In this document: piece by piece, positions 8,740 to 17,685 of the stretch
Layout of the letters: each line of letters opens with the position of its first letter
How positions within the stretch are numbered: the first letter of the stretch is position 1
DNA from: Yoonia sp. GPGPB17
GTDB lineage: Bacteria > Pseudomonadota > Alphaproteobacteria > Rhodobacterales > Rhodobacteraceae
Assembly (NCBI RefSeq): GCF_037892195.1
Contig: NZ_JATACI010000002.1
Span: forward strand, 3,658,001-3,722,000
Length of the DNA stretch: 64,000 nucleotides
Direction: 5' to 3'
Program-made: the position numbers and the translations under genes
The notes under the pieces: model-generated
Database searches by the model: none
What the model was told of the DNA's origin: nothing
What the model saw: only the letters and a program-made list of their open reading frames with translations

Positions 8740-9797
8740 TCAAAGTTGATATCAAGAAACGGCTGGGTGATTTTCAGCTCGATGTGCAGTTTGAGGCGCC
8801 ACGGGGTGTGACGGCTATCTTTGGGCGGTCTGGGTCTGGCAAGACATCTTTGGTGAACGCGGTTGCGGGTCTTTTACGCCCGGATGCCGGACGTATTGCG
8901 GTTGGCGATGCCGTGCTTTTTGATCCAGAGACAAGGACTGACCTTCCACCGCAGAAGCGTCGCATTGGCTATGTTTTTCAGGATGCGCGCCTGTTTCCGC
9001 ACATGACCGTCATGCGCAACCTTGGCTACGGTGGCAGCCATGACGCAGAGCGTGTGATCGATGTGCTTGGGCTGGCACAGCTTCTGGACCGCATGCCAGC
9101 AAAGCTTTCTGGTGGCGAACGTCAGCGGGTGGCCCTTGGCCGCGCGCTGATGTGCAATCCCCAGCTTTTGTTGATGGACGAGCCATTGGCCGCCCTAGAT
9201 GCGCCACGCAAGGCTGAGATTTTACCCTTCATTGAGCGGTTGCGCGATGAGGTGCAGGTTCCAATGATTTATGTCAGCCATGATGTGTCCGAAGTGGCGC
9301 GCTTGGCGACGACATTGGTTGTGATCGAAGGTGGGCGGGTGAGCACATCTGGCCCCGTGGGCGAGGTTCTGTCGCAGCCTCAGGCGGTACCACTTCTTGG
9401 CGTGCGTGCGGCAGGGGCGGTGATCACAACAAAGGTCGCGGGGCGTTTGCTGGATGACGGGCTGACCGAATTGGCGTTCTCGGGTGGGCGGTTGATGTTG
9501 CCGGGAATCTTGGGTGTTTTGGGCCAGACCATCCGCATCCGCATTCCTGCACAGGATGTGATCCTTGCCAACGACGCCCCCACAGGCGTCAGCGCGCTGA
9601 ACGTCCTGCCGGTCACGATCACCAAGATTGAATATGGACGTGGTCCCGGCGTAGCAGTGGGTTTGCAGGCTGGGGACGATCATCTGCTCGCGCGGGTCAC
9701 ACGTCGCAGCGCGCAACGCATGGAACTGGCGGTTGGCAAGCAGATCTATGCGATCATCAAAGCCACGGCTGTTGGACCAGAGGATATCGGAGGTTAG
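8736..9797 (+). CDS. modC: Molybdate ABC transporter ATP-binding protein
   Basis: ATPase of the molybdate importer, 353 residues. The nucleotide-binding domain shows Walker A GRSGSGKT (about 31-38), Q-loop VFQDARLFPH, signature LSGGERQRVALGRAL, Walker B LLLMDEPLAALD and the switch His in YVSHD. The C-terminal portion (from about 290) is the molybdate-binding MOP domain (SALNVLPVTITKIE), which can sense intracellular molybdate. The start is the ATG overlapping the modB stop. The gene is convergent with a WaaA-like gene, and their stop codons share the four bases at 9794-9797. Confidence 0.96.
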   Translation: MIKVDIKKRLGDFQLDVQFEAPRGVTAIFGRSGSGKTSLVNAVAGLLRPDAGRIAVGDAVLFDPETRTDLPPQKRRIGYVFQDARLFPHMTVMRNLGYGGSHDAERVIDVLGLAQLLDRMPAKLSGGERQRVALGRALMCNPQLLLMDEPLAALDAPRKAEILPFIERLRDEVQVPMIYVSHDVSEVARLATTLVVIEGGRVSTSGPVGEVLSQPQAVPLLGVRAAGAVITTKVAGRLLDDGLTELAFSGGRLMLPGILGVLGQTIRIRIPAQDVILANDAPTGVSALNVLPVTITKIEYGRGPGVAVGLQAGDDHLLARVTRRSAQRMELAVGKQIYAIIKATAVGPEDIGG

Positions 9798-11086
9798 CCT
9801 TTGAGCGCCTTTGGAATGGCGGCGCATGTGCGCGACACACCACCAGCGTGATCTTGGTAGAAGGCCGTGATCTGGGCGTCGGTGACAGGGGTGGGTGCAT
9901 TCACTTCAGCCAGCAAAGCAGCTTCGTCCGGCACCATTTCACAAACGCCAGCGGCTATCGCCTCTGTTGCCGGGTATTCGATGGTCCAGATATGCGGGCC
10001 GACAATGACGGGTTTTTTCAACGCCAATGGTTCGATCACGTTGTGTGCGCCTTTGGTCACAAACCCACCGCCCACAATCGCACGATCGCAAAGTCCCAGG
10101 TAGAAATACATCTCGCCCATACTGTCGCCCAAAAGCACGTCAATCTGCGGTGTTGGAGGGATCAAAGACAGGTTTTCATCCAGTATCTTGGTGCGGCGCG
10201 CATATTTCAATCCAGCGGCGTCAAGCATCTCCGCCACTTCGTCAAACCGCTCCGGGGCGCGTGGTACGTAGGTGAAGAAAATGTCCTTGGTTTGGCGGAT
10301 CATCTGGATGTAAAGCGTATCTTCGCCCTCAACCACGCTGGTCAGCGTAAAGCTGGGCCTGCCTTGGGTTAGCGCCTCACGGCAAGCCGCGGCCGCCTCA
10401 AGATGATGCTCTGGAATGGGTTGATCAAAGCGTAACTCGCCTGTGACATGGATGTTTGGCATCCCAACGGCAGCGAACCGCGCACTTTGCCCATCCGATT
10501 TCACAAATCCGCCAGCAAACCCCGTGACAAGTTTTGCGCGCAGACCCAGGCCGTTTTGATCCTTCTCAAAGCTTTTGGCCGGATACTGTGCGTTGCACAT
10601 GAACAATGGCGTGCCGTTCTTGCGACATGCCATGATCATACGCGGCCAAACCTCGATCTCCATCACAAGCCCGTATCTCGGGGCGAAATGACTGAGGAAA
10701 CGGCGATAGGCAAAGCCGTACTCCAAAGGAACCCAGATCGTTTGCACGGTGCCAGCAGCAATCTCTGCAGCAAACTCGCGTTCGGCCTCGCGCCTGCCAG
10801 CAGGTGTGAAATGCGTGGTCAGGACTGTTTCACCCTGCGCCAGCAGTGCGCGGACCAACGGCGTAGCTGAGCGCATCTCGCCCAGCGAGACGGCGTGAAT
10901 CCATACCGGACGCTGCAATGATTTGCTGTAGCGCCCGAACCGTTCTGACAGATGTTGCGCATAAAGCGGATCTTTACGACCGCGGCGGCGCAGATATAGC
11001 AGGATCACCGGCAACAGCAGCCACATTAGGATGTTGTAGAAAAACAAGGCGACGCGCAGTTTGAGCCCAGGAAAACTATCTGCCAT
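9794..11086 (-). CDS. WaaA-like Kdo/glycosyl transferase, divergent paralogue
   Basis: A 430-residue member of the 3-deoxy-D-manno-octulosonate transferase family (GT30), with an N-terminal membrane anchor (VALFFYNILMWLLLPVILLY). It keeps the family's HAVSLGEM segment, whose Glu is the catalytic residue, VMEIEVWPRM, and a GGGFVTKGAHNVIEP segment in the nucleotide-sugar domain. Its acceptor-side residues (VTGELRFDQ) differ from the neighbouring paralogue, so it may add a second Kdo or another sugar to lipid A. Its start overlaps the end of the upstream waaA by 11 bases, implying coupled translation. Confidence 0.85.
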   Translation of the reverse strand: MADSFPGLKLRVALFFYNILMWLLLPVILLYLRRRGRKDPLYAQHLSERFGRYSKSLQRPVWIHAVSLGEMRSATPLVRALLAQGETVLTTHFTPAGRREAEREFAAEIAAGTVQTIWVPLEYGFAYRRFLSHFAPRYGLVMEIEVWPRMIMACRKNGTPLFMCNAQYPAKSFEKDQNGLGLRAKLVTGFAGGFVKSDGQSARFAAVGMPNIHVTGELRFDQPIPEHHLEAAAACREALTQGRPSFTLTSVVEGEDTLYIQMIRQTKDIFFTYVPRAPERFDEVAEMLDAAGLKYARRTKILDENLSLIPPTPQIDVLLGDSMGEMYFYLGLCDRAIVGGGFVTKGAHNVIEPLALKKPVIVGPHIWTIEYPATEAIAAGVCEMVPDEAALLAEVNAPTPVTDAQITAFYQDHAGGVSRTCAAIPKALKG

Positions 11087-12335
11087 TCGATGCCTCTAAA
11101 ACCTGCAAAAGACGTTGTGCCAGGGTGTCGACCTGCGCACTGGCCGTTGTGAGGACGCGGGCTGCATTTTCGATTGTCGCCTCGCGGTTCGGCGATGTGA
11201 GTGCGGCAACGATATCGTCAGCGGTCTGGATAGGTATCGCCGCGGAAGCATCGGTGAGGCGCGCATAGTCGGTAGCGAAATTCGCAGTCCGTGGTCCATG
11301 CATGATGGCGCAATTCAAGGCGGCAGCCTCCCAGGGGTTGTGCCCTTCAATGTCACTGAAGGTGCCGCCAATTAACGCGGCGCGGACAAGCCGGTAAACC
11401 AGCCCCATTTCACCGAAGGTATCGAATACCCAAACAGGATCAGTCTGCCTAGGCATTTCACCGGCGCTACGCCTGGGGCCAGAAACACCCAACGGGTGGT
11501 CAGGAAATCGTGGAGCAATGATCAAAAGGGCATCTGGATCAGTCTGGCGCAGTTGATCGTGTGCCGCGCGGGCGATCGCTATATCCTCGGTATGTGCCGG
11601 GGCGACTGTCCAGACAAACCGTTCCGCCAGATGTTGGCGGACAGTCTCCAGCATATCCCGATCGATTTGTAGCTCAGGTGCAGCGGGTTTGAGCGACCCA
11701 CCGACTTCGGCATTTGATCCCAAAGCACTCAGATGATCGGCAGTGGCCTGATCCTGAGCGGTTATAATCGTCATCGCGCCATAGATGTCGCGATAAAGCG
11801 AAGCCGCCCTTTGGTGTGAGCGAAACGATCTGGCGTTCATGCGCGCCCCCACCATGCACTGCGGTATGCCACGGGCTGCCAAATCACTGACCATGCCGGG
11901 CCACAGATCCTGTTCGACCCAGATGCACAGGTCGGGTGCAAAGTGGTCAAGAAACCGTTTGCGATAGGCCGGTGCGTCCAACGGCAGGAACTGGTGGATC
12001 GTGCGAGCAGGGGCGTTCTTGGCAAAGACAGTTGCAGAAGCCGACGTACTTGATGTGACCAAGAAGGACAGATCAGGGCGAGCCACCCTTAGCCGTTCGA
12101 TCAATCCGCGTAAGGACAACACTTCGCCCAACCCCACGGCATGCAACCAGATCAGTGGACCGCTTGGCCGGGGCGCCAAGTCGAGCCCCAGTTTCTCGCG
12201 CCAACGCTTGGCATGCTCTTTGCCGCGCTTTTGGCGCCGTGTGAGGATGGGTTTGGCGACAAGCGGTATCAGGTGGGTGGCTGCCAAATAGCTGCGCAAA
12301 GCGAGTCCGCGTCGCATGTCAGCCGGGGAAGTCAT
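11076..12335 (-). CDS. waaA: 3-deoxy-D-manno-octulosonic acid transferase
   Basis: Transfers Kdo from CMP-Kdo to lipid A precursor at the inner membrane. The roughly 419-residue product keeps HAVGLGEVLS with the catalytic Glu, VEQDLWPGM, and the C-terminal GHNPWEAAALNCAIMHGP segment with GPRTANF. Of the two adjacent paralogues this one looks closer to canonical WaaA. Starts at 12377, 12335 and 12317 are all in frame. I favour 12335 because it would overlap the restored 3' end of neuC, whose stop lies at 12319-12321 once its frameshift is corrected. No strong ribosome binding site decides the matter. Confidence 0.85.
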   Translation of the reverse strand: MTSPADMRRGLALRSYLAATHLIPLVAKPILTRRQKRGKEHAKRWREKLGLDLAPRPSGPLIWLHAVGLGEVLSLRGLIERLRVARPDLSFLVTSSTSASATVFAKNAPARTIHQFLPLDAPAYRKRFLDHFAPDLCIWVEQDLWPGMVSDLAARGIPQCMVGARMNARSFRSHQRAASLYRDIYGAMTIITAQDQATADHLSALGSNAEVGGSLKPAAPELQIDRDMLETVRQHLAERFVWTVAPAHTEDIAIARAAHDQLRQTDPDALLIIAPRFPDHPLGVSGPRRSAGEMPRQTDPVWVFDTFGEMGLVYRLVRAALIGGTFSDIEGHNPWEAAALNCAIMHGPRTANFATDYARLTDASAAIPIQTADDIVAALTSPNREATIENAARVLTTASAQVDTLAQRLLQVLEASNGR

Positions 12336-13445
12336 GAAAGGTCTTTTGCAGGGAAATCTCCCAGAACGCAGGGTCATTCAAAATTGCGACAAACCGCTCT
12401 GACGCGCTGCCGCCGCCAAAGGCGTCATGACGCGGATATGGCTTGCCCCACTGTGTTTTGAGGAACTGCGCAATCTTATCGGTATCGGCGGCGTCTGCGA
12501 AAAAACTGATGGCGATTTGGCGCGATTGGTCTGGCGCGTGCCAATATCCAGCGAGGGCAGACCAAGAAAGGGCGCCTCGCGTACACCCGCCGATGAGTTG
12601 CCAATCATGGCTTTCGCATTTTTCATCAGTTCTGAGAAATGGGCGAACCGCATCGAAGGGAGCGCGCGAAATCTCTCCTGAGGCATCTGCGCGATCGCAT
12701 CGAAAATAGCCGCTGATCCGGGGTCGTTATTCGGTGCGATGACAACGAAGTTGCGGCCTGACTGCGCCAACGCACCAAACAACGCATCGGCTTGCGTACC
12801 CATCGTATCCGCTTCTGATGTAACGGGATGAAAGACGCAGATGCCATAGTCCTCTGCCTTAAGCAGATCATAGCGGGCCTGCACTTGTGCAAAGGTCACG
12901 CCTGAAGGGCTAGCATGAAAGTCCAACTCGGGCGAGCCGATGGTGTGGATGTTCGCTGCGGGCTCACCCAGGGCCATGACACGGCGGGCGGCATCGTCAG
13001 AGGATACAAAATGCTGGCTGGCCAGTTTGCTGTTACAATGGCGGTAAATCTCATCAATGGTGCCGGAGACCTCTCCGCCCTCGATATGGGCACAGCGGAT
13101 ATAGTTGGTGGCGCAGACAAGCGCGCAAGCCAATGCTTCGACCCTGTCACCATGGATAACAACCAGGTCGGGGGCGAATTCCTTTACGAAGTCAGAAAAA
13201 CCCGTGACCGTCTTGGCCAGAACCATGTCCTGTGGATCACCAATGCGCTGATTGAGAAACTCATGTACCTGCACACCCGGGGTGCGATGGACCTCCAGCT
13301 TGGTCAGGCCGTAGCGTTCCAGCATATGCATTCCGGTGGTGAAAAACGACACTTCGAAGCTGGCGTTGCGCGTTGCTATCGCCAAAGGTTCCAACTTGCC
13401 AAAGTCGGCCCGGGTACCTGTGACAAAGAGAACTGAGCGCGGCAT
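12319..13445 (-). CDS. neuC: UDP-N-acetylglucosamine 2-epimerase (hydrolysing), frameshifted
   Basis: NeuC-type enzyme making ManNAc-like sugars for sialic-acid-type surface glycans. The opening SVLFVTGTRADFGKL, the VIHGDRVEALA and AHIEGGEVSGTIDE segments, and GNSSAGVREAP are typical. As sequenced the reading frame leaves the family pattern after DIGTRQTNRAKS and stops at 12378. A one-base shift near 12500-12516, where a run of six A (plus strand) lies, restores FFADAADTDKIAQFLKTQW and a normal C-terminus ending at 12319. The feature spans the repaired gene. It precedes the two waaA paralogues on the same strand, suggesting a surface-glycan or lipopolysaccharide operon. Confidence 0.85.
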
Positions 13446-13631
13446 CTAGGTCTTCCACATCAACGCGTTATCGGCCGACCCGATCACTGCTGGTGATGAG
13501 GTTATCGTGAAGGTCGGGGAAAGGAAACGCAGTTTGGAATGTTGGCGCGCAGTTATTGCCGATGTGATATAGACCCAATATGATAAACGCTTGACCTTAT
13601 CTGGCGTCATCCTTAGGTGACAATGTCAAGA

Positions 13632-13705
13632 GGCGAGTGGGCAGGTAGGTTATGCAGCGGATTGCAAATCCGTGTAGACCGGTTCGATTCCGGTACTCGC
13701 CTCCA
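13632..13705 (+). tRNA. tRNA-Cys (GCA)
   Basis: A 74-base cloverleaf. The acceptor arms GGCGAGT and ACTCGCC pair fully; the discriminator is T, the cysteine identity base, and CCA is encoded. The anticodon stem GGATT/AATCC encloses GCA, and the T arm reads GGTTCGATTCC. An integrase scar begins within 70 bases of the 3' end, so this gene has probably served as an integration site. Confidence 0.96.
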
Positions 13706-13770
13706 TTTCTTTCTAAATCAATGGGTTAGTTCTTTTGCTGTCGGGTGTGACACAAAGGGAGACACACCCA

Positions 13771-13970
13771 ATGATGTTATCATCCTACCTTTCCATATCT
13801 CGGCACGGGGTCTTCTATTTTCGTTGGCCACTTCCAACTTGCGAGGATGGAACTCGTAGAACTGTACGGATAAGCGTAAAGTACCCTTACACAGCAAGCT
13901 GATTGAGCTTGGTTTACTTGATTTTGTCGAAACTCGTAAATCCGGCGAAAGGCTGTTTCCTGACTACAGT
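13771..13970 (+). pseudogene. Tyrosine recombinase (phage integrase) scar: fused N- and C-terminal fragments
   Basis: A 43-codon frame from the ATG at 13771 reads MMLSSYLSISRHGVFYFRWP, the typical N-terminus of DUF6538-type tRNA-targeting integrases, and stops at 13902. From about 13896, in a different frame, the sequence encodes KLIELGLLDFVETRKSGERL and then FPD, which matches a segment from the catalytic half of the same family. The several hundred codons between are gone. This is the relic of an integrated element downstream of tRNA-Cys. Family identity is inferred from recognised sequence; the break is seen directly. Confidence 0.75.
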
Positions 13971-14674
13971 TTCAATGTGAACGGCGGGCATCCGTTGGTT
14001 TCACGCAAGACCTTGAGGGACGCCCAGACATCGCCTTGCACGACTGCGCCGTCCGAAAAGGAACGCCCCTCCAGTGGTACCTTTCGGTCCGCCCAGCCAT
14101 GGGTGTAAAAAAGACGCACAGGTGCCCCACACTCTGACGGCAATGTATCCCAAAATGCTCCGGCCAGTGGCGCATATGCCGTGCCAAAGTCTGGCTGATA
14201 GCACGCAACGTTCCAGACCATTGACCCTCCGCGCGAGAACCCGGCCAGCAGCACTGGGCCCTCTGAAGCGCCGCTCCGCTGCCGGGCGTCAATAAGCACA
14301 TCAGTTAGGAATGCGATGTCATCGCGTTCAAAGCTCATGTTATCGGCCCTGACGGACCAGTCTTTGGACCAGCGGTTTTCGGGATGTTCACCGTTTGGGT
14401 TTGGCGCGACAAAGACATAGCCTCGCGCGATGGCTTCACCCGCGAGGCCGGAGTTCATCTGACCTTTGCCAGTCCCGCCACCGCCATGCAGATGTATCAC
14501 AATACCTGTCGGGGTCTCCGTCTCCGGCAGCACCATGTGATAGCTGCCGCCGGTCACGGTGCACGGATCATCAGCAGACCCGCAATCCTGTGCCAGTCCA
14601 TGCGTCGGCAGCCAGGACGCCGCCAAAAGGATCGCCGCTGTGTGTCTCCATGAATGCGTCATATCGAAGTCCAA
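13964..14674 (-). pseudogene. Secreted esterase / PHB-depolymerase-like hydrolase, C-terminally truncated
   Basis: A 236-residue alpha/beta-hydrolase related to the polyhydroxybutyrate depolymerase/feruloyl esterase (LpqC) group. It has a signal peptide (ILLAASWLPTHGLA), an oxyanion-hole region VIHLHGGGG and the nucleophile elbow GFSRGG. Family members normally continue past this point to a Gly-Gly-His segment with the catalytic His, which is missing. The reading frame ends at 13964, exactly where the integrase scar of the opposite strand ends, so the 3' end was probably lost in the rearrangement. It is likely inactive, though it may still be expressed. Confidence 0.7.
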
Positions 14675-14689
14675 TCAAAAATGGGGCCA

Positions 14690-15559
14690 TTATCGGAATG
14701 CGAACCCCTGCAGCTCCAGAATGCCCTGCGCCATACGATCGGGCCAACGCTCTTTCATCTTCACAACGAGTTCTTCCGGGCCAGCGGATTGTGCGACCAT
14801 TTCACTGTATTCGCTCAAGTAGTCGATGGCAGCAGTCAGCTCGCCTTGTGAGCTTGGATAGCCATGGCCGACCAAAAGCGATTCAACTTCGAGCTTGCTC
14901 TGGAGATCACCGAGGACATTGATCCAGCCAGGACGATCCATACCGGGGAAGAAATAGGCGTTGTTGTAGACAAGGTCCTGCAAAACGGCAGTGCCCAACT
15001 CCGGGAATTCGATCACGATCTGTTCCAACGCTTCGGCGTTTTTGTAGTTGTGAATGCGCAGATTGAGGCCGCCGAAACTGGCTTCAGCGTCGTCAAAAGC
15101 CTGAACTTCTGCGAGGTTGCTCGGTTTGTCGAATGGTCCATTTGTGATGTTTGCAAGAATGCCTGAGCTGGTGAAGATCGGCAGACCCGCATAAGATGGA
15201 ATACCGCTGGTGTGATCGGGGTGATCATGGCTCAGCATGACGGCGTCAATAGGTTTGCCAAGGGCTTCGGCAAACGCGCGTGCTTCGGCCGCGTATTTTT
15301 GGTCATCGCCGGAATCCACCAGGATTGATCCCGTTGGCCCTTCGATCACCTGGATTGTGACGCGCCCATCATTGTTGGTGACAAATGTGTGCGTGGCGCC
15401 TGCAGCCTTCTGAATTGAGATCAGTGTTGCATGCTCAATGGGTTGACGGGTGGTTTGCGCGCTGGCCGTGGTTGATGCGCCAGCCATGGCCGCGGCAGCA
15501 CTGACAGAGCCAACGCCCGTGGTGGCAATAAAGCGACGTCGTGAAATCGTGGTATTCAT
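14690..15559 (-). CDS. MBL-fold metallo-hydrolase, Tat-exported
   Basis: A 289-residue metallo-beta-lactamase-fold protein. It starts with a twin-arginine signal (ISRRRFIATTGVG) and an Ala-rich segment ending about ASA, so it should be exported folded. The metal motif is SHDHPDHTSG, a normal HxHxDH, with further expected ligands downstream (GHGYPSS). The physiological substrate is unknown; relatives are annotated as quorum-quenching lactonases, sulfatases or generic hydrolases. It is divergent from the LysR gene at 15665, which is its obvious candidate regulator. Confidence 0.88.
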   Translation of the reverse strand: MNTTISRRRFIATTGVGSVSAAAAMAGASTTASAQTTRQPIEHATLISIQKAAGATHTFVTNNDGRVTIQVIEGPTGSILVDSGDDQKYAAEARAFAEALGKPIDAVMLSHDHPDHTSGIPSYAGLPIFTSSGILANITNGPFDKPSNLAEVQAFDDAEASFGGLNLRIHNYKNAEALEQIVIEFPELGTAVLQDLVYNNAYFFPGMDRPGWINVLGDLQSKLEVESLLVGHGYPSSQGELTAAIDYLSEYSEMVAQSAGPEELVVKMKERWPDRMAQGILELQGFAFR

Positions 15560-15664
15560 CAGGGTTTCTCCAACTCCAATAGGATAATGGTTCGGACGAT
15601 TGCACCGTGATAAATCTTGCGGTAGTGCAGAATAATAAAATTCACTATTCTGATATTAAGAACA

Positions 15665-16567
15665 ATGATAAGAACCGTTGCCCATCAAACTCTCCGCCGT
15701 CTTGCCTATTTTGAAGCGATCGCGCAGGCAGGGTCCATCCGTGGGGCGGCACAACGCCTTGGTCTCTCGGTGCCCGTCTTATCGGCCGCCTTGTCGGAGC
15801 TCGAAGATGAGCTCAACGTTACTCTGGCTGTGCGCTCAACCCGAAGCATGGAACTCACCAATGCGGGTGAACAGGTCTATCGCGACGCAAGCCGGATGAT
15901 AGAAGCGGCGCAATCGGCGCTGTCTCATTCAGATGACGAGCAAGTGCTGACCGGAACTGTGGGCGTAACGCTCCCGGCAGAACTGGCCCTTCATTGGCTG
16001 CCAAAGCGCATGTCTACCTACAGCGCGATTTATCCTGAAGTTGAATTGGCCATCGATGCGAATGATCACATGGTGGATCTCGACAACAGCGTGTTCGACA
16101 TCGCCATACGAACCAACTACGCGCCAAAACGACCCTCCGACAGCGCGAGGGATGAGGCGTTGTTTGGCTGGTTGGACCTTGTGGTTGTCGCACGGGAAGT
16201 CCCGGATATCCGTGAGACCGAGAGCGCTTTGGAATTTGCTGTCGACTCTACGTTTATGGTTGGCCCCGGGGGTTCGGGTTCTGTCGCCGGGTATAGGGAT
16301 GGGTTAAGCAGTCCCATTACACTTCATCCCTATAAACTCATGATGGTCGCCAATCGTGAGGCGGCCATCGCCTTTGCCAAACAAGGCCTTGGATGTGTTC
16401 TTGTTACCGAACTGTCCGTCGCGGAAGATTTGGAAACGGGGCGCTTGGTAAGAGTATGCCCCGAAATGACATTCGGAGGTATCGCGCTTCGAACAGTGAT
16501 GCGTGACAACCTCCCTTCGCCAGCGGCCCGAAGGTTGTGTGATGTACTGTCGGAGCAAGCGACATAA
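15665..16567 (+). CDS. LysR family transcriptional regulator
   Basis: A 300-residue regulator with an N-terminal winged helix-turn-helix (about residues 9-66, LAYFEAIAQAGSIRGAAQRL then VLSAALSELEDEL) and a C-terminal periplasmic-binding-protein-like effector domain. It is transcribed away from the MBL-fold hydrolase across a gap of 105 bases, the classic LysR arrangement for control of the divergent gene. The effector is unknown. Confidence 0.92.
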   Translation: MIRTVAHQTLRRLAYFEAIAQAGSIRGAAQRLGLSVPVLSAALSELEDELNVTLAVRSTRSMELTNAGEQVYRDASRMIEAAQSALSHSDDEQVLTGTVGVTLPAELALHWLPKRMSTYSAIYPEVELAIDANDHMVDLDNSVFDIAIRTNYAPKRPSDSARDEALFGWLDLVVVAREVPDIRETESALEFAVDSTFMVGPGGSGSVAGYRDGLSSPITLHPYKLMMVANREAAIAFAKQGLGCVLVTELSVAEDLETGRLVRVCPEMTFGGIALRTVMRDNLPSPAARRLCDVLSEQAT

Positions 16568-16621
16568 ATTGCCGACTTCTGGGCATTTCCTCATGTTGTG
16601 GGTCATCTATTGCTGATGAGG

Positions 16622-17029
16622 TCATGCCGGTCTCGCCCTGCGGGTCAGAATGACCAGCGTTGCGATGGCGAAGAGGTTCGGTCCCAGAAACATGATGAAG
16701 GACTGCGCGACGCCGATACCGTCGGTGATAAGGCCTGTTTGAAGACCTGCCACCAGATCCAGCAGGTCCATGACAAGCCAGGTCACAAGCGCGGTGAGGA
16801 TCGAGGCAAAGGTGCGGAACACCCAGATGCCCAAGATCATCGCCACACCAATCGCAATATAGCGCGCGGCAGAGTTCAGCATGATGAAGTCGCTTGCCCC
16901 ACCGGTATCGACGCCAAAAGCGATCATCATGCCGTTGCCGTCGACAAAGTTCCAAAGGCTGAAACAGATCGTCCAGAGCGTGAGATAGGCTGGCGCGATG
17001 TACCACCAGAAGGGCAAGCGCAGACGCAT
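16622..17029 (-). CDS. Small four-helix membrane protein, unknown
   Basis: A 135-residue protein with about four hydrophobic segments (WYIAPAYLTLWTICFSLW, YIAIGVAMILGIWVF, ILTALVTWLVMDLLDLV, FIMFLGPNLFAIATLVIL). I do not recognise the family with confidence; it has the size and layout of small DUF4345-like membrane proteins. Its start abuts the stop of the 84-residue gene upstream, so the two form a unit in the decayed region after tRNA-Cys. Confidence 0.65.
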   Translation of the reverse strand: MRLRLPFWWYIAPAYLTLWTICFSLWNFVDGNGMMIAFGVDTGGASDFIMLNSAARYIAIGVAMILGIWVFRTFASILTALVTWLVMDLLDLVAGLQTGLITDGIGVAQSFIMFLGPNLFAIATLVILTRRARPA

Positions 17030-17283
17030 CAGTTCACCCGGATCAATGGCTGCTGAAGGCCGACAGTGGGTCGGTTCTCAGGGTAGTAGAACCCGGTGCC
17101 ATCCACATGCTTGCCGCCCATGAAGAGCATGTTTGGTGTATCCTCGCGAACATAGAGGAAGTCATGATCCGCGACGAACTCGCTGCCTTCAACGAACCGT
17201 AGCAACGCACAGGGTTTGCCCAGAATGTCACGTGTTTCGCCCACAACAAATGGACCATCCCCGCAGCTCCGGACCGAGAGCAA
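17029..17283 (-). CDS. Small hypothetical protein, possibly N-terminally truncated
   Basis: An 84-residue frame (core [20 protein letters not shown], then [19 protein letters not shown]) with no family I recognise. Its stop meets the start of the membrane protein gene at 17029. Its first residues overlap, in another frame, the end of a KefC-like fragment (17228-17398), so the natural start may have been lost when unrelated DNA was joined here. Confidence 0.5.
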   Translation of the reverse strand: MLSVRSCGDGPFVVGETRDILGKPCALLRFVEGSEFVADHDFLYVREDTPNMLFMGGKHVDGTGFYYPENRPTVGLQQPLIRVN

Positions 17284-17398
17284 TGCCCGCTATCAGGTAA
17301 CCAAGCACAGACCCCAGACCCAATCTGGACGCAATCGGCACAGCAATCGCGCCCGCCAAAAATAGGAGGAACGTGATCAGCATGAATTCTGCAGACAT
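17228..17398 (-). pseudogene. KefB/KefC-type antiporter, N-terminal fragment
   Basis: A 56-codon frame whose residues 6-47 ([20 protein letters not shown] followed by [20 protein letters not shown]) closely resemble the first transmembrane helices of monovalent cation:proton antiporters of the KefB/KefC (CPA2) type. The natural protein is about 600 residues; everything after the first two helices is gone. A ribosome-binding-like purine stretch is not obvious. It marks a recombination junction inside the decayed region. Confidence 0.6.
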
Positions 17399-17410
17399 TT
17401 GATGGCCCCC

Positions 17411-17557
17411 CTAAATTGGTCGATGGCAAACGCTTGGTGGGAGTACAGGGCACTCAGTTTTTGACCACCGGAGATGGTCTTCGCTACGATCTTCGAACGG
17501 ATTGAGATATCGAAAGACCCCAAAAAACAATGGAATGTATGTCACATAGACGCGCAT
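17411..17557 (-). CDS. Short open frame of uncertain status
   Basis: An ATG-started frame of 48 codons (MRVYVTYIPLFFGVFRYLNP at its start), upstream of and on the same strand as the KefC fragment. It resembles nothing I recognise and may be a gene fragment or chance. It is included because it lies in the only larger non-coding stretch of this decayed segment. Confidence 0.2.
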   Translation of the reverse strand: MRVYVTYIPLFFGVFRYLNPFEDRSEDHLRWSKTECPVLPPSVCHRPI

Positions 17558-17685
17558 GGAATGCGCATCTCGATGGGATTGGTGGTCTCACCTCCATCAG
17601 TCAGGCGCTTTTAAGTGTCCCAATCGACGACTGATCGAGAGTATAGCGGTTTTCTCAGGCAGCTAGCGGAATTCAAGTCCAAAGA

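Noticed and set aside
17454..17685. Insertion-sequence remnant between the small frames and the carotenoid oxygenase
   Set aside because: No terminal inverted repeats or transposase-like peptide could be made out.
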